The translations under genes were made by a program, and so were the position numbers. The notes beneath the pieces are model-generated. The model saw nothing but the letters and a program-made list of their open reading frames with translations, ran no database searches and was not told where the DNA came from. From SZUA-378 sp036652815 (GTDB lineage Bacteria; Bacillota; Clostridia; Lachnospirales; Lachnospiraceae), in NCBI GenBank assembly GCA_036652815.1, contig JAVVVE010000010.1:1-64000 (forward strand): a stretch of 64,000 bases of DNA. Direction: 5' to 3'. Below, in pieces: positions 43,763-52,427 of the stretch (within the stretch, counting starts at the first letter, position 1; the number at the start of each line of letters is the position of its first letter).

Positions 43763-45175
43763 ATGAATTGTTATAATTGTGGATGTCGCTTATCAGAAAA
43801 AGATTACTGCACCGGTTGTGGAGCAGATGTATCTTTATATAAGAGAATCGTTCATGTATCGAATATGTTCTACAATGAAGGGTTGGCAAAAGCTAATGTA
43901 AGAGACTTATCGGGAGCGATTACCAGTTTAAGACAGAGTCTTAAGTTTAATAAGAATAATATTAAGGCAAGGAATCTGCTTGGTCTGGTTTATTTTGAGA
44001 TGGGTGAAGTCGTAGCAGCATTGAGCGAATGGGTCATCAGCAAAAATATACGTTCAGATAAGAATATCGCAGATGATTACATTAATGCAATACAGGCGAA
44101 TCCAAGTCGTCTGGAGACCATTAATCAGACCATTAAAAAATACAATCAGGCATTAGACTACTGTCATCAGGACAGTTTAGATCTAGCGGTGATTCAATTA
44201 AAAAAGGTGTTATCGTTAAATCCCAAATTTGTTAGAGCACACCAGCTATTGGCACTGCTTTATATTCAGGCAGAAGAGTGGGACAAGGCCAAAAGAGAAT
44301 TAGACAAGTGTTGTAAAATCGATGGAAATAATACCACAACGCTTCGCTATCTAAAGGAAGTTAACAATACTGTGCTTACGGAAGAAGAAAAGAATTCTTC
44401 AAATAAGAATCGTAAGAAGCAGGATGAGGCGATTCAGTATCGAAGTGGGAATGAGACGATTATTCAACCTATGAATATAAAGGAACAGTCCGGTTTTCAG
44501 ACCTTGTGGAATATCGTGATAGGAGCTGTGATTGGACTGGCTATTGCGTGGTTCTTAATTCTGCCGGCGAGGATACAAGGGGCTAAAGCAGATATTGATA
44601 AAGAATTGAAAGCAGTGAGTGAAACCTCAGATGTAAAGTCTTCTACCATCGAAGAATTGAATCAAAAGATAACAGATTTAACAGAGGAAATCACTACCTT
44701 AAAGACGAGGGTTGCATCATATGAGGGAACAGATGGTACGATGAAGGCCAGTGATAATTTAATCAAAGCCGCCAATCTATATCTCCAGAATCCGGAAGAT
44801 GCTACAAAGATCGCAGATAGTTTAGGTCAGATAGAGGATACCGCATTGGGTGCCAACGCCACACCGGAGTTCACAGCATTGTATACGACATTAATGAAAG
44901 AGGTTGGAACGAAAGTATCAGCATCCTATTATAAAACAGGTTATGCAGCCTATAAACAAGGTAATTATTCTTTGGCGATTACAGATCTTAAGAAATCATC
45001 AGAATTTGATGAAACCAATGCAGATGCCCTATATAATCTTGCCAATGCTTATCGAAAGAATGGAGATAAGGAAGATGCGATTACAACTTACCGCAAGGTA
45101 ATGCAGTTATTTGAAGGTACGGAAAAAGCTAAGAAGTCCGAAGACAGTATAGCAGAGATGAAAGCAGAATCCTAA
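43763..45175 (+). CDS. Zinc-ribbon, TPR and coiled-coil membrane protein
   Basis: A 470-aa protein. An N-terminal zinc ribbon (CYNCGCRLSEKDYCTGCG, residues 3-20) precedes TPR-like repeats (~30-205). One membrane helix (~250-270), an extracytoplasmic coiled coil (~280-325) and further TPR repeats (~390-460, AYKQGNYSLAITDLKKS) follow. TPRs therefore lie on both sides of the membrane. Function is unknown. It directly precedes spoIIA but is separated from it by a terminator. Confidence 0.82.
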   Translation: MNCYNCGCRLSEKDYCTGCGADVSLYKRIVHVSNMFYNEGLAKANVRDLSGAITSLRQSLKFNKNNIKARNLLGLVYFEMGEVVAALSEWVISKNIRSDKNIADDYINAIQANPSRLETINQTIKKYNQALDYCHQDSLDLAVIQLKKVLSLNPKFVRAHQLLALLYIQAEEWDKAKRELDKCCKIDGNNTTTLRYLKEVNNTVLTEEEKNSSNKNRKKQDEAIQYRSGNETIIQPMNIKEQSGFQTLWNIVIGAVIGLAIAWFLILPARIQGAKADIDKELKAVSETSDVKSSTIEELNQKITDLTEEITTLKTRVASYEGTDGTMKASDNLIKAANLYLQNPEDATKIADSLGQIEDTALGANATPEFTALYTTLMKEVGTKVSASYYKTGYAAYKQGNYSLAITDLKKSSEFDETNADALYNLANAYRKNGDKEDAITTYRKVMQLFEGTEKAKKSEDSIAEMKAES

Positions 45176-45193
45176 TATTCTGTAAAATACAAA

Positions 45194-45223
45194 AGAGAAC
45201 ATAGAGTCTATGTTCTCTTTTTT
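45194..45223 (+). terminator. Terminator between the TPR gene and spoIIAA
   Basis: AGAGAACATA and TATGTTCTCT pair over GAGTC and are followed by TTTTT. Confidence 0.9.
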
Positions 45224-45265
45224 GTGTGCAAAAAATGTAGAAAAAAGAAAAGGAGCAAGAGGGGT

Positions 45266-45574
45266 ATGGAAGAGGATTACAAGGTAATTGATCATTGTCT
45301 TATGGTAAAGATGCCGGAGGAATTGGATCATTACAAAGCAACAGATATTAAGGAAAAGGCAGATTATTATATTATCAATGGCGAGGTGCAGAATATTGTA
45401 TTTGATTTTGAAGATACGAGGTTCATGGATAGCTCGGGTATCGGAGTTATTATAGGTAGATACAAGAAGATACTATGTTTTGGTGGTAAAGTATTTGCGA
45501 TTCATACAGATGGACAGATTAAACGGATTTTGAAAATGGCAGGATTATCTAAAATTATCGAGATTATGGAATAG
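45266..45574 (+). CDS. spoIIAA: Anti-sigma F factor antagonist SpoIIAA
   Basis: A 102-aa STAS protein. FMDSSGIGVIIGRYK contains the serine phosphorylated by SpoIIAB. Unphosphorylated SpoIIAA frees sigma-F in the forespore. I place the start at ATG 45266, after AGAGGGGT; the longer frame begins inside the terminator. It is first gene of the classic spoIIAA-AB-sigF operon. Confidence 0.95.
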   Translation: MEEDYKVIDHCLMVKMPEELDHYKATDIKEKADYYIINGEVQNIVFDFEDTRFMDSSGIGVIIGRYKKILCFGGKVFAIHTDGQIKRILKMAGLSKIIEIME

Positions 45575-45588
45575 AGGGAGAAAACAAG

Positions 45589-46032
45589 ATGAAGAATGAG
45601 ATGAAATTGGAATTTGATGCATTATCAGTAAATGAGGGATTTGCAAGGGTGGCGGTAGCTGCCTTTATGGCTATTTTAAATCCTACGTTGGAAGAGGTAT
45701 CGGATGTAAAGACTGCGGTATCAGAAGCAGTTACCAATGCGATTATTCATGGATATGAAAATAGTAAGGGAAAGGTATTTATGCATTGTACCTTGGAGGG
45801 TGATGTCTTACATATTACGATTCGAGATACCGGACATGGCATTGCAGATGTTGAGAAGGCCATGGAACCGCTCTTTACGACCAGACCGGAATTGGAACGC
45901 TCCGGAATGGGATTTTCTTTTATGGAAGCTTTTATGGATGATCTCGAGGTGGAATCTACACCTAAAATCGGAACTACCATACGCATGCAGAAAAAACTGG
46001 GAACAACGCCTTGGATATCTGATGAGGAGTAG
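45589..46032 (+). CDS. spoIIAB: Anti-sigma F factor / serine kinase SpoIIAB
   Basis: A 147-aa GHKL kinase. The N box is SEAVTNAIIHGYEN, the G1 box DTGHGIAD and the G2 region ERSGMGFSFMEAFMD. It binds and inhibits sigma-F and phosphorylates SpoIIAA. It is 14 bp after spoIIAA and 3 bp before sigF. Confidence 0.96.
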   Translation: MKNEMKLEFDALSVNEGFARVAVAAFMAILNPTLEEVSDVKTAVSEAVTNAIIHGYENSKGKVFMHCTLEGDVLHITIRDTGHGIADVEKAMEPLFTTRPELERSGMGFSFMEAFMDDLEVESTPKIGTTIRMQKKLGTTPWISDEE

Positions 46033-46035
46033 CTG

Positions 46036-46755
46036 ATGGAAGAAAATACCGTACTAATTGCACGAGCGCAAAGCGGAGATAAAAGGGCAAGAGAGGTGCT
46101 GGTAGAGAATAATCTGGGATTGGTGCATCATATCGTAAAACGATTTTATGGGAGAGGATATGATACAGAAGATCTGTTCCAGATAGGGAGTATCGGATTG
46201 ATGAAAGCGATTGATAAGTTTGATTTATCCTATGATGTTAAATTTTCAACTTATGCAGTACCGATGATAACAGGAGAGATAAAGAGGTTCTTGCGAGATG
46301 ATGGTATGATTAAGATGAGCCGTTCTCTCAAAGAAAATGCATGGAAGATTCATGCGGTATCGGAAAGACTGATGCATGAACGAGGACGAGAAGTGACGAT
46401 TGATGAGATTGCCAAAGAACTGGCACTTTCCCCTGAGGATATCATATTATCCATGGAAGCTAATATGGAGGTCGAGTCTATCTACAAGACCGTTTACCAG
46501 GGAGAGGGAACAGAGCTTTACTTAGTAGATAAATTACCCACAAAACAAGATGATAATGAACATCTATTGAATCGTATGATGATAGATCAACTATTGGAAA
46601 CCTTAGAAGATAAGGAAAGAAAATTAATTACACTACGATATTATTGTGATAAAACACAGGTAGAAGTCGCTAAAGAATTAGGTATTTCACAAGTGCAGGT
46701 ATCCAGATTGGAGAAAAAGGTGCTTCGTCAAATGAGAGAGGAACTGGAGGTATAG
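46036..46755 (+). CDS. sigF: RNA polymerase sigma-F factor
   Basis: A 239-aa sigma-70 family factor directing early forespore transcription. Region 2 (NNLGLVHHIVKRF, EDLFQIGSIGLMKAIDKFD, FSTYAVPMI), region 3 and region 4 (TQVEVAKELGISQVQVSRLE) are complete. Confidence 0.96.
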   Translation: MEENTVLIARAQSGDKRAREVLVENNLGLVHHIVKRFYGRGYDTEDLFQIGSIGLMKAIDKFDLSYDVKFSTYAVPMITGEIKRFLRDDGMIKMSRSLKENAWKIHAVSERLMHERGREVTIDEIAKELALSPEDIILSMEANMEVESIYKTVYQGEGTELYLVDKLPTKQDDNEHLLNRMMIDQLLETLEDKERKLITLRYYCDKTQVEVAKELGISQVQVSRLEKKVLRQMREELEV

Positions 46756-46833
46756 ACATACTGTGAAATGGCAATACTTGCTATAGAACTGATGATTGCT
46801 GAAACGAAACAGGATGGGAAAAGGCAGGTAGGC

Positions 46834-47472
46834 ATGGCGGGTGAAATCTTATATCTTAAGATGAAACGGAATGTAGAAGTGGTGGAAAAAAACGTATATT
46901 TAAAAGATATTGCAAGTCTGTTATGTAAGGAAGAGCATATTGCGGCGAAAGCAAAAGCGATGCCGGTGTATCGTTTTCCCAAGCAGATAGATAAGAACAA
47001 TAAGAGACAAGTGATTAGCGTTTTAAAGATAATAGAGTTGCTGCAGGACATGGATGCTGCGATATCGGTGGAGAATCTGGGGGAAACGGATACGATATTG
47101 GAGCTTGTGAAACCGAAGGCACATGGAGATCTTTTACAGGGATGTAAGACCGCATTTATCGCATTGATTTGCTTTTTTGGAACCGCATTTACGGTCATGG
47201 CTTTTCACAATGATATCGGTATTACTCAAGTATTTATAAAGCTGCATGAGTTGGTAACGGGAGTTCCGTCTAATGGGTATACTGTCTTAGAGGTCACCTA
47301 TTCGATAGGACTGGCAGCCGGTATCCTCTTATTCTTTAATCATGTTGGCAGCAAACGCATTACGAAAGATCCGACTCCGATTGAAGTAGAGATGCGTATC
47401 TATGAGGCCGATGTCAATACAGCACTGGTAGAGACCGCAGGAAGAGAAGGTAAGACTATCGATGTTACCTAA
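46834..47472 (+). CDS. spoVAA: Stage V sporulation protein AA
   Basis: A 212-aa protein. The N-terminal soluble domain starts ILYLKMKRNVEV and is followed by two membrane helices, as in SpoVAA (206 aa in B. subtilis). Part of the SpoVA system for dipicolinic acid movement. I prefer ATG 46834 (AGGTAGG just upstream), which fits the family length; an in-frame ATG at 46768 would add 22 residues. It lies just downstream of sigF. Confidence 0.88.
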   Translation: MAGEILYLKMKRNVEVVEKNVYLKDIASLLCKEEHIAAKAKAMPVYRFPKQIDKNNKRQVISVLKIIELLQDMDAAISVENLGETDTILELVKPKAHGDLLQGCKTAFIALICFFGTAFTVMAFHNDIGITQVFIKLHELVTGVPSNGYTVLEVTYSIGLAAGILLFFNHVGSKRITKDPTPIEVEMRIYEADVNTALVETAGREGKTIDVT

Positions 47473-47923
47473 GATGTTGCTGGCATTAATCGGAGTAAGC
47501 GGCGGACTATTGGTGTCAGGGGGTGTGTTTACGGTGTTCGTTACAGTGGGGCTGGTGCCTCGGCTGGCTGCAAAGACACACACCAATAACAGAGTATTTT
47601 TTTATGAAAATGCCATTGGACTGGGAACGATAGTTGGCTGTGCCGTCAGTGTTTTTCCACAAAGTTTTGAGATGGGTCATTATATGGCAGCCCGGTATCC
47701 GATAGGACAATGTATACTGATGCTATTTGGTATCTTTGCAGGTATTTTTGTGGGTTGTTTTGCATTGGCAATTGCGGAGATGTTAGATGCGATTCCTATT
47801 TTCTTAAGGCGCGTATCTTTGTACAAAGGACTGGTCATCGTCGTAGCGGCGATGGCATTTGGTAAGGTGTGTGGTTCTTTATTATATTTTGCACAAGGTA
47901 TTTTTAACTATGGTGGACAATAG
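47462..47923 (+). CDS. spoVAB: Stage V sporulation protein AB
   Basis: A 153-aa protein with four or five membrane helices (GLVPRLAAKT, IFAGIFVGCFALAIAEMLDA) matching SpoVAB. It overlaps spoVAA by 11 bp. The ATG at 47474 is an alternative start. Confidence 0.9.
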   Translation: MLPKMLLALIGVSGGLLVSGGVFTVFVTVGLVPRLAAKTHTNNRVFFYENAIGLGTIVGCAVSVFPQSFEMGHYMAARYPIGQCILMLFGIFAGIFVGCFALAIAEMLDAIPIFLRRVSLYKGLVIVVAAMAFGKVCGSLLYFAQGIFNYGGQ

Positions 47924-47937
47924 GGAAGGAAAAAAAC

Positions 47938-48384
47938 ATGGATGAAGAAAAAAAACAGGCTTATCAGGAATATGTCAAAAAAGTAACTCCAAAGCATAAT
48001 ACGGGAGTGCAAATGATGAAAGCATGGTTGGTTGGCGGCGTAATCTGCGTATTGGGGCAGGCTATTATAAACTATTGCATGAGTCTGGGTATGGAAGCCG
48101 AGATAGCGGGGTCATGGTGTTCTTTGATCTTAATCTTTATAGCGGTACTCTTGACGGGACTTAATATCTATCCGCGCATCGCTAAGTTTGGGGGTGCAGG
48201 AGCACTGGTTCCGATTACAGGATTTGCCAATTCGGTTGCGGCACCGGCGATAGAGTTTAAACAGGAGGGACAGGTATTTGGAGTCGGCTGCAAGATATTT
48301 AGTATTGCGGGACCGGTGATTCTGTATGGTGTCTTTACCAGTTGGTTATTAGGAGTTGGCTATTATCTGTTCCGACTGCTCTAA
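47938..48384 (+). CDS. spoVAC: Stage V sporulation protein AC
   Basis: A 148-aa membrane protein. PKHNTGVQMMKAWLVGGVICVLGQ and GAGALVPITGFANSVAAPAIEFKQEG are SpoVAC hallmarks; the protein is a channel for dipicolinic acid in spores. GGAAGG precedes the ATG. spoVAD normally follows at once, but here it is about 10.9 kb away; the stop codon is followed directly by the AraC-type operator. Confidence 0.95.
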   Translation: MDEEKKQAYQEYVKKVTPKHNTGVQMMKAWLVGGVICVLGQAIINYCMSLGMEAEIAGSWCSLILIFIAVLLTGLNIYPRIAKFGGAGALVPITGFANSVAAPAIEFKQEGQVFGVGCKIFSIAGPVILYGVFTSWLLGVGYYLFRLL

Positions 48385-48387
48385 CAC

Positions 48388-48450
48388 GACATCAAACAGT
48401 ATAAAATGTCTAATTTAAGTCTTATATCATGTCTGTAATCATTGTATCAT
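48388..48450 (+). promoter_or_regulatory. AraC-type operator and activator-dependent promoter of uxaBA
   Basis: GACAT-N13-ATGTC (48388-48410) sits within CTAACACGACAT...ATGTCTA. The -10 TATCAT is at 48445-48450, 34 nt beyond the repeat. The -35 position holds TTATAT, a poor match, as expected for an activated promoter. The same block occurs at 52326-52388. Confidence 0.75.
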
Positions 48451-48491
48451 TTCTTTAAGGAAGACAACAAAGAAAGGGATGGTATTGAGCA

Positions 48492-49841
48492 ATGAAAGAG
48501 ACAGTGATGCAATTTGGTGAAGGTGGATTCTTAAGAGGATTTGTAGATTATTTTTTTCATCAATTAAATGAACAGGGGTTATATGACGGTAAAGTGGTTG
48601 TCATTCAACCGATTGAACAAGGTATGGTAGAGCTATTAAATGAACAGCACGGCGAATACAATCTGTTTCTTAGAGGTGTCAATGAAGGAAAAGTAGTCGA
48701 TGAACATACGCATATCACTTCTATTTCAAGAGGGATCAATCCCTACACCCATTTTGAAGATTATATGGATTTAGCCCAGAATCCGGATTTGCGTGTTATT
48801 GTGTCAAATACTACAGAAGCGGGTATTGAATATCTTGGAACAGAACAGTTCACGGATAGACCGGCCAGGTCTTATCCGGCTAAATTAACGCAATTTTTAT
48901 ATAAGAGATATGAACTTGGCTTAAGAGGATTCCTTTTGCTGCCATGTGAATTAATAGACCATAATGCAGATATGCTGAAAAAGTGTGTGCTGCAATATGC
49001 AAAATTGTGGAATCTTGGAGAATCATTTATACAATGGATTTTGACAGAAAATGAGTTCTGCAATACGCTGGTAGATAGAATCGTTACAGGATATCCAAGA
49101 GGAGAGGTGGAAACACTTACAAAACGCCTTGGTTATACAGATCAGCTTATGGATACTGCAGAGATATTTCATCTCTGGGTGATAGAAGGACACCACGAGG
49201 AGGAACTTCCGTTTCAAAAGGCCGGATATCATATCATATGGACAGATGATGTTACTCCCTATAAGAAGAGAAAAGTACGTATCTTAAATGGCGCTCATAC
49301 GGCGATGGTCTTAGGAGCTTATCTCTATGGAATGGAATATGTCGGAGCATGCTTACAGGAAGAAACGGTATGTGCTTATTTAAAAAAATGTATTTTTGAA
49401 GAGATTGTACCTGCTCTTGGCAATACGGAGACAGATATTGCATTTGGAAAAGCTGTTTTAGAGAGATTTTCCAATCCATTTATTAAGCACATGTTGCTAT
49501 CGATTGCACTGAATTCTGTCAGTAAATTCCAAGTACGAGTACTACCTACTATATTGGAATATAAAGAGCAATTTGGTAGTTACCCGGAGGCACTTACGAT
49601 GTCTATGGCGGCATTGATTGCATTTTATAAAACAGATCAGGCAAAGGACAATCAAGATATTGTGCAATTTATGGCACAAGCAAGTGTGACAGAGATTATG
49701 CAAAAAGAAGAATATTGGAAAGCGGATTTAAGCGATATGATTCCACAAGTAAGCCAATATTATGATCTGATTCAGACACAAGGGATGAAGGCTGCCTATC
49801 TGATGGTGTTGCAGGAAGCAGAAAAGAGGTCTCTGCTATGA
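48492..49841 (+). CDS. uxaB: Tagaturonate reductase (altronate oxidoreductase)
   Basis: A 449-aa polyol-dehydrogenase-type enzyme reducing D-tagaturonate to D-altronate with NADH. FGEGGFLRGFVDYF starts the nucleotide fold and KRKVRILNGAHTA holds the catalytic Lys/His region. The match is to UxaB rather than mannitol or fructuronate reductases, judged from memory. It overlaps uxaA by 4 bp. Confidence 0.88.
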   Translation: MKETVMQFGEGGFLRGFVDYFFHQLNEQGLYDGKVVVIQPIEQGMVELLNEQHGEYNLFLRGVNEGKVVDEHTHITSISRGINPYTHFEDYMDLAQNPDLRVIVSNTTEAGIEYLGTEQFTDRPARSYPAKLTQFLYKRYELGLRGFLLLPCELIDHNADMLKKCVLQYAKLWNLGESFIQWILTENEFCNTLVDRIVTGYPRGEVETLTKRLGYTDQLMDTAEIFHLWVIEGHHEEELPFQKAGYHIIWTDDVTPYKKRKVRILNGAHTAMVLGAYLYGMEYVGACLQEETVCAYLKKCIFEEIVPALGNTETDIAFGKAVLERFSNPFIKHMLLSIALNSVSKFQVRVLPTILEYKEQFGSYPEALTMSMAALIAFYKTDQAKDNQDIVQFMAQASVTEIMQKEEYWKADLSDMIPQVSQYYDLIQTQGMKAAYLMVLQEAEKRSLL

Positions 49842-51319
49842 AAAAAAGTATTCAAATCAATCCAATGGATAATGTAAGTGTAGCACTACTCCCGATTTCA
49901 AAGGGAACGATACTGCAGGAAGAAACAACTTCGATTACCATACAGGAGAATATCCCACAAGGTCATAAGTTTGCACGACAGTCTATCGGCATGGGAGAAG
50001 AAGTCATCAAATATGGAAGCCGTATTGGCTATGCAACAAAACAGATAGAAGCAGGAGAATGGGTTCATGTACATAATATAAAAACAGCACTGGGAGAAGA
50101 ACTTAAATACACCTATGAACCTGTAAATACTAAGATACCAAGCATACAACCATCTACTTTTATGGGATATCGCAGACAAAATGGTAAAGTAGGTATCCGT
50201 AATGCAATCTGGATCATTCCAACTGTGGGGTGTGTTAATTCCATTGTGAGGACTTTAGAGAAAAATGCAGCACATCTAGTCAAAGGCTGTGTAGAAGAAG
50301 TGGTTGCTTTTATGCATCCGTATGGGTGTTCCCAGATGGGAGAGGATCAGGAGTATACCAGACAGGTATTGGCAGATATGGTGAATCACCCCAATGCAGG
50401 TGGTGTCTTAGTAGTGGGACTGGGCTGCGAAAATAGTAATATTGATGTTTTAAAACAATATATCGGTACCTATGATGAGAAAAGAGTCCGATTCTTACAA
50501 TGTCAAGAGGAAGAACAGGAACTGGAAACAGGGATGCAATTATTAAGCGAACTGGCAGATTATGCAGGTGCGTTTCATCGTGAGCCGATAGATGCAGGGG
50601 AATTGGTCATTGGTATGAAGTGTGGAGGCTCCGATGGATTATCCGGTATTACAGCAAATCCATTGGTAGGAGCGTTCTCAGATAAGCTGATTGCACAAGG
50701 AGGAACAACGATCCTGACCGAAGTCCCTGAGATGTTTGGTGCAGAGACTCTCTTAATGAATCGTTGTGCGGATGAAATGCGATTTCACCAAACAGAGAAG
50801 CTCATCCGCGAATTTAAAGAATATTATACCAGTCATCACCAGACTATCTATGAGAATCCCTCTCCCGGCAATAAGCAGGGAGGCATCTCTACCTTAGAGG
50901 ATAAATCTCTGGGTTGTACACAGAAGTCGGGGCATGCGGCAGTAACAGGCGTCCTGGACTATACACAATGCGTGACTGAAAGAGGATTATATCTGCTTAG
51001 TGCACCGGGCAATGATCTGGTTGCGTCTACTGCCCTCGCAATAGCGGGAGCACATATGGTTCTCTTTACCACAGGACGGGGAACACCTTTCGCTTCACCC
51101 GTACCTACGGTTAAGATATCCAGTAACACACAGTTATCTATGGGCAAGCATAACTGGATCGATTTTAATGCAGGCTCCTTGGTAGAAGACCAAAGTATGG
51201 AGATTCTGTCACAACAATTATTTGACTATGTCCTGGAAGTAGCTTCCGGCAAACAGGTAAAATCAGAACAAGCCGGATATCATGACATGGCTATTTTCAA
51301 ACAAGGCGTAACCCTATAA
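49838..51319 (+). CDS. uxaA: Altronate dehydratase
   Basis: A 493-aa UxaA protein dehydrating D-altronate to 2-keto-3-deoxy-D-gluconate. An N-terminal SAF domain (~10-85) is joined to the large catalytic domain with GYRRQNGKVGIRN, HPYGCSQMG, GLGCENSN and MKCGGSDGLSGITANP, whose Cys residues bind iron. It is translationally coupled to uxaB through ATGA. It converges on the araC-type gene. Confidence 0.93.
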   Translation: MKKSIQINPMDNVSVALLPISKGTILQEETTSITIQENIPQGHKFARQSIGMGEEVIKYGSRIGYATKQIEAGEWVHVHNIKTALGEELKYTYEPVNTKIPSIQPSTFMGYRRQNGKVGIRNAIWIIPTVGCVNSIVRTLEKNAAHLVKGCVEEVVAFMHPYGCSQMGEDQEYTRQVLADMVNHPNAGGVLVVGLGCENSNIDVLKQYIGTYDEKRVRFLQCQEEEQELETGMQLLSELADYAGAFHREPIDAGELVIGMKCGGSDGLSGITANPLVGAFSDKLIAQGGTTILTEVPEMFGAETLLMNRCADEMRFHQTEKLIREFKEYYTSHHQTIYENPSPGNKQGGISTLEDKSLGCTQKSGHAAVTGVLDYTQCVTERGLYLLSAPGNDLVASTALAIAGAHMVLFTTGRGTPFASPVPTVKISSNTQLSMGKHNWIDFNAGSLVEDQSMEILSQQLFDYVLEVASGKQVKSEQAGYHDMAIFKQGVTL

Positions 51320-51339
51320 TAGAGCCTGCATCTATGTAC

Positions 51340-52230
51340 TTATTCTAAGGTACGCAGGGTTTGTCTATAGGTACGGGCAGACATTCGGTAATATCGTTTG
51401 AAGGCATTGGAAAAATGCTCCAGGGTAGAGTAGCCCAGTTCCTCAGAGACTGCCGTGATGCTTTTGGAGGTATCTTTTAATAAAATGGCGGCAGCTGACA
51501 TCTTGGCTTCCGTCTTTTTTTGCAAAAATGTTTTGCCATAATGTTCTTTGAGGAGTCGTTCGGTTTGTCTGATTCCGAGCCCAAGCCTTGCGGATAATTT
51601 TTGCAGGGTAATCTCCTGATATTCATATAAAAAACATTCTTCCAGAATGATGTATTTTTGATCATAAAGATTGGCATGTTCAAATTGATTCTGTATCGTA
51701 GGCGAGGTGTCTAATTGCGACATGGACTCATAATTGCGAATCATTTTAATCACACATTGCTGTAGTAAGGTCACTACCTGCACGCGGTAGCAAAGAGGAT
51801 GTGTCTCTAATTCAAAAAAGAGCTGTTGCATAAGAGGCAGCAGATTCTGCGTGTCCTGTCCATACCAAAAGCAGGTATTAAGAAAAGGAAGAATAGAAGA
51901 ATCTGTGGTATCGGCGGAGGCAACGGCTTTGGTGCGTTCCATCTTTAGATAGATGCAATATTCCACCATGGGATCCTCGGCTTGAGGTTCTTGCTCATGT
52001 TTGACATGAGGCCCTGTCACATATAGAGTATTGGGAGTAATGTCATATTTGATCCCATCTATTTTGGCAGTCCCATATCCGTAAGGAACATAGTGAATCT
52101 CATAACTGTTATTACTATGACTGTGTGTGGGGATAGAACGCAGGAAACGTTCATAGATTAAGTTCAATGCAATAAAATCAGTCTGTCCAATCGTAAAACG
52201 AATATTCAAATCCGTATATTTTGTCATCAT
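51340..52230 (-). CDS. AraC family transcriptional regulator
   Basis: A 296-aa protein. The N-terminal cupin (HSHSNNSYEIHYVPYGYG) probably binds a sugar or sugar acid. Two helix-turn-helix motifs in the last 100 residues (LQKLSARLGLGIRQTERLLKEHYG and ITAVSEELGYSTLEHFSNAFKRY) bind DNA. It lies between the two sugar operons, and identical operators precede both. It is the obvious activator. Confidence 0.92.
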   Translation of the reverse strand: MMTKYTDLNIRFTIGQTDFIALNLIYERFLRSIPTHSHSNNSYEIHYVPYGYGTAKIDGIKYDITPNTLYVTGPHVKHEQEPQAEDPMVEYCIYLKMERTKAVASADTTDSSILPFLNTCFWYGQDTQNLLPLMQQLFFELETHPLCYRVQVVTLLQQCVIKMIRNYESMSQLDTSPTIQNQFEHANLYDQKYIILEECFLYEYQEITLQKLSARLGLGIRQTERLLKEHYGKTFLQKKTEAKMSAAAILLKDTSKSITAVSEELGYSTLEHFSNAFKRYYRMSARTYRQTLRTLE

Positions 52231-52279
52231 GGTAAGCTCTTAACCTCCGATCTGTCGTCGCAATAGATTCCTTAAAATT

Positions 52280-52308
52280 ATCATAACAAAAAGAACTCAT
52301 AACGTCAA
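52280..52308 (-). promoter_or_regulatory. Promoter of the araC-type gene
   Basis: Minus strand TTGACG (52303-52308), 17-nt spacer, TATGAT (52280-52285). The operator at 52326 begins 17 bp upstream of this -35, so the regulator may also control itself. Confidence 0.65.
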
Positions 52309-52325
52309 TAAAACTTCGCTAACAC

Positions 52326-52388
52326 GACATAAAAATGCAATAAATGTCTAGTTTATATCTTCTATGGAAAAAGAATCTATCTTATACT
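52326..52388 (+). promoter_or_regulatory. AraC-type operator and promoter of the dehydrogenase-lactonase operon
   Basis: GACAT-N13-ATGTC at 52326-52348 within CTAACACGACAT...ATGTCTA; -10 TATACT at 52383-52388, again 34 nt after the repeat; the -35 position (TTCTAT) is weak. Sequence, half-site spacing and distance match the site at 48388. Confidence 0.78.
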
Positions 52389-52427
52389 GAGGGTAGAAGA
52401 TAAAAAGAGAAAATGAGAGGTGTAAAG

